Source: Phil1 sp964612925 (GTDB lineage: Bacteria > Bacillota > Clostridia > Christensenellales > CAG-138). From it: 16,984 nt of DNA. Where the stretch lies: the NCBI GenBank assembly GCA_964612925.1, contig CAZTFU010000034.1:1-16984 (forward strand), given 5' to 3'. The number at the start of each line of letters is the position of its first letter. Position 1 is the stretch's first letter. The position numbers and the translations under genes are program-made. The notes under the pieces were generated by a model. That model was not told the DNA's origin, made no database searches, and was given only the letters and a program-made list of their open reading frames with translations. Positions 1 through 5,487 of this stretch are shown here, one piece after another.

Positions 1-151
1 TATTATAGCAAAGTGCGCACCACTTGTCAAGCATAATACTTTGCGTATCGAATCGTTGTGTTTTCTCCAACGGCTAACGCCGTAGTCACTTATATACTAC
101 GAGCTTCTTTTGTTCTTCTTTGTCAGAGGATTAAGGGGAGGATATCCTTTC

Positions 152-384
152 CTTCAACCCTCTAACGATTCCATCATCCCTTCCTTATCCCGCTATGCGC
201 GGGGCAAACGGCACAAGGCAGGAACTGCTAAATTGAGCTTATGTTGTGATTTGTTCCCTCGGTAGGGCCTAATCTCTACCGCCTGCACTGCGGCTCCGCC
301 GCAAGAGCTTTTGCCGGAAGACATACTGACATAGTGTGGTTCAGGCTTCCCTATGCTCCCCCTATGGGTGCCCATAGAGTATGA
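152..384 (+). repeat. Diverged structured repeat, copy 1
   Basis: The first 58 bases (152-209) match the complement of 11499-11556 at 44 of 58 positions with no gap, including CCTTATCCCGCT and GGCAAAC. Collinear similarity continues through a GGGCCT block near 265 and a block at 317-384 (GAAGAC, GGCTT, AGAGTATGA) matching the complement of 11312-11386. Spacing and order are kept, so this is one family of about 240 bp. Its function is unknown. Confidence 0.6.
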
Positions 385-404
385 CTTTTGCCGAGCTACC
401 ACCG

Positions 405-462
405 ATGCCGACCGAGAAGACATTCATCACCCATCCCCTCTCACCTTTCTCGGCGGCGGCAT
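405..462. other. Two-part stem-loop
   Basis: ATGCCG (405-410) pairs with CGGCAT (457-462), and CCGAGAA (412-418) pairs with TTCTCGG (447-453). A small internal loop (A opposite CGG) separates the two helices, and the terminal loop is 28 nt. This length and regularity suggest a folded RNA or single-stranded DNA element. No gene overlaps it. Confidence 0.5.
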
Positions 463-547
463 ACCCCCGTCATTCGCGCCACGTTCCAACTCCGAAATCC
501 CGTTTTGGGAGACCCGTTTGCGGGGTTCAATCGGATTAGCCTTAACG

Positions 548-590
548 CAAAGGGACAGCACGCCTTAATCCCCCCGGTGCTGTCCCTTTG
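548..590. terminator. 14-bp perfect hairpin, terminator-like
   Basis: CAAAGGGACAGCAC (548-561) is perfectly complementary to GTGCTGTCCCTTTG (577-590), with a 15-nt loop containing a run of six C. No T tract follows on either strand. It may be a factor-dependent terminator, an RNA end or an element boundary rather than a simple intrinsic terminator. Confidence 0.45.
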
Positions 591-702
591 GTGTTGAGCC
601 GATCGGCTCGTGTATAATTGCCCCTCCCGCACTTCCGCATTGGGTTATGCGTTGGTGCTATAATACATCGCATGTGCCGATTTGTGGGTGAACATGTCAT
701 GT

Positions 703-731
703 TTTGCACTTTTAGTGTAATAATTTGCACT
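703..731 (+). promoter_or_regulatory. Direct repeat, candidate LytTR operator
   Basis: TTTGCACT occurs at 703-710 and again at 724-731, exactly 21 bp apart, and the second copy ends four bases before the predicted -35 box at 736. AgrA/LytTR-family regulators typically bind two direct repeats about two helical turns apart upstream of a promoter. The downstream operon encodes such a regulator, so autoregulation is the natural reading. The operator role is inferred. Confidence 0.55.
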
Positions 732-735
732 CCGC

Positions 736-764
736 TTGACACCATATCGGAGGTATAATAAGAT
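736..764 (+). promoter_or_regulatory. Predicted sigma-A promoter of the kinase/LytTR operon
   Basis: TTGACA at 736-741 and TAAGAT at 759-764 are separated by 17 bp, the optimal spacing. A second possible -10, TATAAT at 754-759, is too close to this -35 box. The promoter lies 58 bp before the kinase start. Confidence 0.55.
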
Positions 765-821
765 AAGGTTGTATATGGTTTTATACATTCATTTCAACTA
801 ATTTTTAGGCAGGTATCATTC

Positions 822-2105
822 ATGATTGTAGCACTCCTTGCAAATGCGTCCATCGGTTTGTGCATGGCACTGTTCCTGATGGCTACGTTACACGAACGCA
901 GGTTTCCATCCTTTTGGAAAACGTTTGTAATGCTGCTCATATTTGGCTTTTATACAAGCCTTTACAGCATGATGCTCTTCCCCGAAAACACAAATCCCAT
1001 GCTGAAAATGTTTACAGGACTTGCTTGGGATACCGCATGGGCCATGTTCCTTTTTAAGGACAAGCGGTGGAAAGTCACAATGTGCACGGTAATCCTGTTT
1101 ATGCACATGGCCATTGCGGAGGTTGTGGGGCCGCTTATATTCAGTATAGAGGTGTACGATACCCGCAATCTTTATGATCTGCCCGTGGATACGCTTATCA
1201 TATGGTATGGGATATATATAGCCGTGTACGGCACGCTTTTGTACATCACACAGCTTGTTATCAACCGAAGCGCGGATAAGCTTGGCTGGCAGGAACTGCT
1301 GCTGCTTGCCGTATCCCCGCTTACGCAGGCGGTAATAAGCCTGTTTATGATATCGCCAAGCTACACCCAGACCACGGGGTGGCGCATAGCAAGCATTGTG
1401 TTCTGCCTTATAAATGACGTTATGCTGTTCCTTGTTATACGCGGCCTTGCACAAAGGACGGAGCTTAGGGTCACAAACGAGCTGCTCAACGAACAAGTTG
1501 AAAACGAAAAGCAGCATTACGAAGCCCTTGTTGACCAGTTTGAAACGGCGCGTACACTGCGGCACGACATTGCAAACCACATGTACACAATTCAGGCACT
1601 GCTTTCAAGCGGCGATACCGAGCGCGCCGCGCAATATGCCGCGGAAATAGCCCCCAAGCACAGGTTTTCAAGCTCACTCGGCCGCTGTGAGAATCGCATA
1701 GTGGATGCATTTATGGCAAGCCGTATTTCAAGGCTTGCGGACAGCGGCATAAGGATAGAAACGGACGTAATACTTCCCCAATCCACTACGATTGCGGACA
1801 GTGACCTTATAATAGCATTCGGCAATTTGCTGAACAATGCGGAGGAAGCCTGTCGCAAGATGAGCGATGGCGACAGGTTCATATATGTATTTGCCCGCGA
1901 GGAAAACGGTTGCTGTACAATAAGGATGGAAAATTCCACTTCCGACGATAAAACGCGCAAGGAGCGCATAAAGGGACTTGACCGCGGCATAGGCACAAGC
2001 ATATTGAACAGCCTTGCCGACAAGTATAACGGCACATTCGTAACGGGCGAGAAGAACGGCGTATTCATGGCGGCACTTACCATGCTTCTGCCGCAACAGG
2101 CTTGA
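822..2105 (+). CDS. AgrC-like GHKL sensor histidine kinase
   Basis: This is a 427-residue membrane histidine kinase. The first 215 residues or so form about six hydrophobic segments, followed by a charged, probably coiled-coil linker. The phosphoacceptor region reads RHDIANH, with His248 the likely site. The N box is NLLNNAEEA at 335-343, and the glycine motif RGIGTSIL starts at 388, which is the reduced GHKL ATPase core of AgrC, SpaK and related quorum-sensing kinases. It should phosphorylate the LytTR regulator encoded 34 bp downstream. An upstream AGGCAGG supports the ATG start. AgrC-type sensors usually detect secreted peptides, but no agrB or agrD gene is visible nearby, so the signal is unknown. 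The family call is firm; the ligand is not. Confidence 0.9.
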   Translation: MIVALLANASIGLCMALFLMATLHERRFPSFWKTFVMLLIFGFYTSLYSMMLFPENTNPMLKMFTGLAWDTAWAMFLFKDKRWKVTMCTVILFMHMAIAEVVGPLIFSIEVYDTRNLYDLPVDTLIIWYGIYIAVYGTLLYITQLVINRSADKLGWQELLLLAVSPLTQAVISLFMISPSYTQTTGWRIASIVFCLINDVMLFLVIRGLAQRTELRVTNELLNEQVENEKQHYEALVDQFETARTLRHDIANHMYTIQALLSSGDTERAAQYAAEIAPKHRFSSSLGRCENRIVDAFMASRISRLADSGIRIETDVILPQSTTIADSDLIIAFGNLLNNAEEACRKMSDGDRFIYVFAREENGCCTIRMENSTSDDKTRKERIKGLDRGIGTSILNSLADKYNGTFVTGEKNGVFMAALTMLLPQQA

Positions 2106-2139
2106 TTATGCAGGTAACCGTTGTATAGGAGGGAAGATA

Positions 2140-2853
2140 ATGCTGAGAATAGCCGTTTGTGACGACGATGTACTGCACGGCAACCATACGGCCACACAGA
2201 TATCCTCATTTAAGGGATTTGCGGCGGCCGAAATAAAGACCTTTACCAAGGCGGAAAACCTTATATTTGCCATAACAGAAGATAACTATGCCGCGGATAT
2301 CGCCGTGCTTGACATCCAGATGGAATCCATGGACGGTATAGAGCTTGCAAAGCACATAAACAGCCTTGCGCCCGAGTGTCAGATAATATTCCTTACGGGC
2401 TATGTTGAATACGTTTCCCGCGCATACAATGCGGAACACGTTTTCTTCGTACTTAAATCGGAAAGCGAAACATACCTTGAAAACGCACTTGAAAAGGCCG
2501 TTTTACGCCGCGAAAACGCAAAGAGGAATTATATTATAATAACAAACGGTGCGGTGGCTCAGCGCATGCCATGGGAGAGGGTAGAATATTTAGAACGTGT
2601 GCTAAGGCGCACAAAAATAGTCACCACGTCGGGCGAAGAATACTGGACAAGCACCGCCCCGCAGCAGCTTGTTGCGGGCCTTGACGAAAACTGCTATTGC
2701 CATTGCCACAACAGTTATTATGTAAACACTCAGTACCTTGCATCCATGCTGCCGGGCGAGTTCATTATGAAAAGCGGCGAGCATATACCGATAAGCCGCA
2801 GCATGTCAAAGCAGGCGAAGGAAGCATTCCTTTTTGCGGGAAGCCGCAGATGA
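2140..2853 (+). CDS. LytTR-family response regulator (AgrA-like)
   Basis: This 237-residue protein has an N-terminal receiver domain with acidic residues Asp8-Asp10, phosphoacceptor Asp58 (in AVLDIQMESMDG), Thr86 and Lys106. A C-terminal LytTR DNA-binding domain covers roughly residues 130-232, with the characteristic CHNSYYVN segment and a final PISRSM. It follows the GHKL kinase with its own AGGAGGG site six bases before ATG, so the two genes are an operon and a cognate two-component system. It probably binds the TTTGCACT direct repeats upstream of the kinase gene. Length and layout match AgrA and VirR relatives. Other targets are not evident in the window. Confidence 0.92.
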   Translation: MLRIAVCDDDVLHGNHTATQISSFKGFAAAEIKTFTKAENLIFAITEDNYAADIAVLDIQMESMDGIELAKHINSLAPECQIIFLTGYVEYVSRAYNAEHVFFVLKSESETYLENALEKAVLRRENAKRNYIIITNGAVAQRMPWERVEYLERVLRRTKIVTTSGEEYWTSTAPQQLVAGLDENCYCHCHNSYYVNTQYLASMLPGEFIMKSGEHIPISRSMSKQAKEAFLFAGSRR

Positions 2854-2860
2854 TTTTTTT
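2835..2860 (+). terminator. Weak intrinsic terminator overlapping the regulator's end
   Basis: TGCGG (2835-2839) pairs with CCGCA (2844-2848) around a GAAG loop. Five bases later seven T follow (2854-2860). The stem lies inside the last codons of the LytTR gene. The gap before the T tract makes it a weak candidate. Confidence 0.35.
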
Positions 2861-2932
2861 GCCGTAATTATTGAAACAAGCCTTCTTCCTGTGCTAATAT
2901 AATGTATTATTTGCGTGGAAGGAGGCTTTATT

Positions 2933-3487
2933 TTGGCAAGATACACGCAACGGCTTATATTGACCACGTTTGAAGAAATGTTAAACGAAATGCCGTTTGA
3001 AAAAATAACCGTATCCGCGCTTGTCAAGCGGTGCGATATAAGTCCGAACACGTTTTATTATCATTACAGTGATATCTATGCGCTGTTGAACGTCTATCTT
3101 TCATCTCGGTTCGGAGATTACCTGACCGAGGAACGCATTGAGCGGGAAGGTTGGCGCACAACCACAAAGGCTCTGCTTGAGGATTGCAGGCGAAGTGCAA
3201 ACATAATATACCATATTTACGATTCCATATCGCGTGACACACTTGAGCGCTATGTTTTCTCCATCACGGACGATGTGTTCTACCGCCAAGTAAAGGCCGC
3301 CGCCGAGCACAGCGGCGGAAACGCGAACGATGAGCATCTGCACGAAATAGCGGAGCTGTGTCGTTATGCATTTTTGGGCTATTTTTTGAAGTTCCTTTGG
3401 AGCAGAATGAATGACGATATAGATAAGGCCATAGATTCGCTCGGTGACCTTTTTACCGAATTTGTGATTCACGCCGTAAGCGAATAA
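2933..3487 (+). CDS. TetR/AcrR-family regulator, TTG start
   Basis: Read from TTG at 2933, this is a 184-residue protein with an N-terminal TetR helix-turn-helix at about residues 25-46 (ITVSALVKRCDISPNTFYYHY), the segment that places the recognition helix. The C-terminal part is a helical ligand or dimer domain with no recognisable specificity. A longer GTG start at 2915 is possible, but GGAAGGAGG lies inside that extension, eight bases before the TTG, so the TTG start is preferred. A TATAAT at 2898-2903 could be its -10 box. It is downstream of the LytTR regulator but probably transcribed separately. Several TetR proteins of this short clostridial type are unclassified, so no ligand or target is proposed. 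Confidence 0.85.
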   Translation: MARYTQRLILTTFEEMLNEMPFEKITVSALVKRCDISPNTFYYHYSDIYALLNVYLSSRFGDYLTEERIEREGWRTTTKALLEDCRRSANIIYHIYDSISRDTLERYVFSITDDVFYRQVKAAAEHSGGNANDEHLHEIAELCRYAFLGYFLKFLWSRMNDDIDKAIDSLGDLFTEFVIHAVSE

Positions 3488-3495
3488 AGGCGAGC

Positions 3496-3513
3496 TTTTC
3501 CGAACACGGAAAA
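3496..3513. other. Short A/T-flanked hairpin
   Basis: TTTTCCG (3496-3502) pairs with CGGAAAA (3507-3513) around AACA. It lies between the TetR stop and the stronger convergent terminator, and may contribute to termination. Confidence 0.35.
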
Positions 3514-3517
3514 TACA

Positions 3518-3554
3518 AGATAAGCATGGCGGGCACATGGTGCCCGCCTTATCT
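3518..3554. terminator. Bidirectional terminator between TetR and the kinase gene
   Basis: GGCGGGCAC (3528-3536) pairs perfectly with GTGCCCGCC (3540-3548) around ATG, and the stem extends through AGATAAG/CTTATCT (3518-3524, 3548-3554) with a three-base bulge. It sits between convergent genes, so it can serve both strands. Confidence 0.75.
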
Positions 3555-3603
3555 GTATGTCAATAAACGGCAATATGGATTCCGTGTACGGTAACACTGC
3601 CGA

Positions 3604-4638
3604 TTATCCGCTTATAACGGGCAATTTCACCGTGAAGGTCGCACCCTTGTTCGGGGCGGTGCGCACGGCTATCGTGCCGCCGTGGAGTTCAACTATCCGC
3701 TTTGCAAGCGTAAGCCCAAGGCCGTTGCCGCCGTATGCGCGGGATGTGTCCGCACGATAGAACTTTTCAAATACGCGCTTGGCCGCCTGCTCATCCATGC
3801 CGGGACCGTTGTCTGAAACGGTAACGACTATGCCGTCCGCGTTTGAAGTAAGATACACTCCTACCCTGCCGCATTCGGGCGCAAACTTTATGGCGTTTGA
3901 GAGTATGTTTTGCCACACCTGCGCAAGCAATTCGCGGTTTCCGTTGTAGTCCGCCACGTCAAGCTCTATGTCAAGCTCAAGCTTTTTTTGCGTCCACTGC
4001 TCCTCAAAAAGCAGAATGACCTCCCTCAGCTGTTCGTCAAGGCAAAACCGTTCCCGTTCAAGCCCCGTTTCCTGATTTTCAAGGCGGCTCAGCAGCAGTA
4101 TGTTCCCCGTAAGGGCGGAAAGCCGCTTTGTGCCGTACAGTATCCGCGCAACGTATTCCTCCCGCTTTTCCTCGCTCAAACCCTTGCGCTGGAGCAGCAT
4201 GGCGTAGCCCTCTATCGCCGCAAGCGGGGTTTTGAACTCATGGGAAACGTTTGCTATAAAATCGTTCCTCAGCATTTCGGTAGATGCAAGCTGGCGTGTC
4301 ATCGTGTTGAAGTTGTTTGTCATCTCCTCAAATTCCTCCAAAGGCAAAGTCTGCTTCAACTGAACAGAAAAGTCTCCCTCCGCAACACTTTTTGTGGCAC
4401 GACTTATTTCTTCAATGGCACGCACGGGCCTTTTGCCGATTATGCTGAAGCCCGTAACACCCGCAATTATGCTTATCACGGCCGGTACAAGCACAAAAAA
4501 CGGACTTGTACCCTCGTCCAAAAAGCCAAGCCTGTACATAAGCATTGTAAGAGCGGAATTCAGCAGAGACATAAGCGTAAGCAGTATAAACAGTATAAGC
4601 GAAAACAGCATCGCCGTGCGAAAAAAATGCCTATTCAT
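3604..4638 (-). CDS. HAMP sensor histidine kinase with short sensor loop
   Basis: This 344-residue kinase has transmembrane segments at about 10-34 and 46-68 separated by only about a dozen residues, then HAMP (69-120), HisKA with SHEFKTP (His133), and HATPase with N box QNILSNAIKF (Asn244, Asn248), DNGPG (276-280), FEKFY and GGNGLGL (303-309). The tiny outer loop is typical of intramembrane-sensing kinases such as BceS that work with an ABC transporter. Here a fused ABC transporter is encoded divergently, next to the cognate regulator. Its start overlaps the regulator's stop by four bases (ATGA), so translation is coupled. The likely role is sensing envelope stress, a peptide or transporter activity; the actual stimulus cannot be read from the sequence. 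Confidence 0.92.
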   Translation of the reverse strand: MNRHFFRTAMLFSLILFILLTLMSLLNSALTMLMYRLGFLDEGTSPFFVLVPAVISIIAGVTGFSIIGKRPVRAIEEISRATKSVAEGDFSVQLKQTLPLEEFEEMTNNFNTMTRQLASTEMLRNDFIANVSHEFKTPLAAIEGYAMLLQRKGLSEEKREEYVARILYGTKRLSALTGNILLLSRLENQETGLERERFCLDEQLREVILLFEEQWTQKKLELDIELDVADYNGNRELLAQVWQNILSNAIKFAPECGRVGVYLTSNADGIVVTVSDNGPGMDEQAAKRVFEKFYRADTSRAYGGNGLGLTLAKRIVELHGGTIAVRTAPNKGATFTVKLPVISG

Positions 4639-5309
4639 TGCCTTTGCACCGCCTTATACCCAAGTCCCCGAACGGTGACTATCTCAAAATCGCCGTTGCC
4701 CTTGAACCGCTCCCTAAGGCGGCTTATATGAACCTCAAGCGTGTGCATGTCGGCACCGCTGTCAAGGCCCCACACGTCATCCATTATCTGCCGCCGCGTG
4801 AATATGCGGTTGGGTGAGCTTATAAGCTTGTACAGCAAAAAGAATTCCTTCTGCGGCAGCTCCACGGTCGTATTTGCGTATGAAACGGTAAGCGTATCGC
4901 AATCAAACTCGGTGGAGCCCAAGCGTGCCCTGCGCCGATTAAGTGCCTGACAGCGGCGAAGCAATGCCTCCACACGCCAAAGCATTTCATTTACGTCAAT
5001 GGGCTTTACCATGTAATCGTCCGTGCCGGCGCGAAAGCCCTCCCTTTTGTCGGCAAGGGAGTCGCGTGCGGTTATCATAAGTACGGGTGTGGTGTAGCCC
5101 GCCTGCCTAAGTGAGCGCGTAAGCTCGTAACCGTCCATGCGGGGCATCATAACATCGGATATTATAAGATCGACACATGTATCGTCAAGCTTGTCGAATG
5201 CCGCTATGCCGTCCGATACGCCTATTGCGGTGTAGCCGTTTTCGTTCAAAACGGTGCAGAAAAGGTCCCTAAGCTCCGCATCGTCCTCCGCGACTAAAAT
5301 TTTGAACAT
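4635..5309 (-). CDS. OmpR/PhoB-family response regulator
   Basis: This 224-residue regulator has receiver residues Asp9-Asp10, phosphoacceptor Asp52 (ISDVMMPRMDGYEL), Thr80 and Lys102, and a winged-helix output domain at about 128-222 (RRQIMDDVWG, HTLEVHISRLRERF, VRGLGYKA). On the minus strand AAGGAGG sits eight bases before ATG. It is the first gene of an operon with the HAMP kinase. The direct repeats at 5364-5379 and 5422-5437 have the 11-bp period expected for this family. They lie in front of both the regulator operon and the transporter gene, suggesting it activates both, including itself. Confidence 0.93.
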   Translation of the reverse strand: MFKILVAEDDAELRDLFCTVLNENGYTAIGVSDGIAAFDKLDDTCVDLIISDVMMPRMDGYELTRSLRQAGYTTPVLMITARDSLADKREGFRAGTDDYMVKPIDVNEMLWRVEALLRRCQALNRRRARLGSTEFDCDTLTVSYANTTVELPQKEFFLLYKLISSPNRIFTRRQIMDDVWGLDSGADMHTLEVHISRLRERFKGNGDFEIVTVRGLGYKAVQRQ

Positions 5310-5347
5310 TGTTGCGCCCTCCTTGTGTATAATATGATTGTACCATT

Positions 5348-5379
5348 ATTTTATGGCGCGTACCTCAACTAATGCTCAA
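5348..5379 (-). promoter_or_regulatory. Predicted activator site and -10 box for the regulator/kinase operon
   Basis: On the minus strand TTGAG at 5379-5375 and 5368-5364 form a direct repeat of 11-bp period. The next ten bases lead to TAAAAT at 5353-5348, a plausible -10 box. This is the geometry known for pho boxes, where the activator site replaces the -35 element. It mirrors the site at 5422-5437. Confidence 0.55.
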
Positions 5380-5421
5380 AAATATGCACGTCGTGTGAAC
5401 TTTTTCGTATAATGGCAAAAG

Positions 5422-5453
5422 TTGAGAATCAGTTGAGGTTTTGGGGATATCCT
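5422..5453 (+). promoter_or_regulatory. Predicted activator site and -10 box for the ABC transporter
   Basis: TTGAG at 5422-5426 and 5433-5437 repeat with an 11-bp period. Exactly ten bases after the second unit comes TATCCT (5448-5453), a weak -10 box of the kind that needs an activator. The arrangement is the mirror image of 5348-5379. A TATAAT at 5408-5413 is an alternative, in which case this site would lie over the transcript start and act as a repressor site. Confidence 0.5.
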
Positions 5454-5487
5454 TACGCTCAATGGCAAATAACGGAGGTAAAATAAA

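Larger units (their letters stand above)
1..735. other. Long gene-poor, structure-rich leader region
   Basis: No reading frame here has a ribosome binding site, codon use like the neighbours, or a recognisable protein. The stretch is instead rich in short hairpins: ACGGC/GCCGT at 70-83, CGTAGT/ACTACG at 81-101, CTATGGG/CCCATAG at 362-377, a two-part stem at 405-462, CCCG/CGGG at 513-524 and a 14-bp stem at 548-590. Bases 152-384 are related to the complement of 11312-11556. It could be a structured RNA, a mobilisation or origin region of a decayed element, or an element end. I cannot assign it to a named RNA family. Confidence 0.5.

Noticed and set aside
193..745. Several short overlapping frames on both strands at 193-745
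   Set aside because: None has a ribosome binding site or core-like codon use. They overlap one another, and the DNA is explained better by paired stems.
888..1580. Long minus-strand frame inside the GHKL kinase gene
   Set aside because: It is the shadow of the kinase gene: the plus frame has all kinase motifs, while this one has no family resemblance and no start signals.
3910..4731. 273-codon plus-strand frame across the sensor kinase gene
   Set aside because: Its basic, low-quality translation mirrors the minus-strand kinase, which has every expected motif and an overlapping operon partner.
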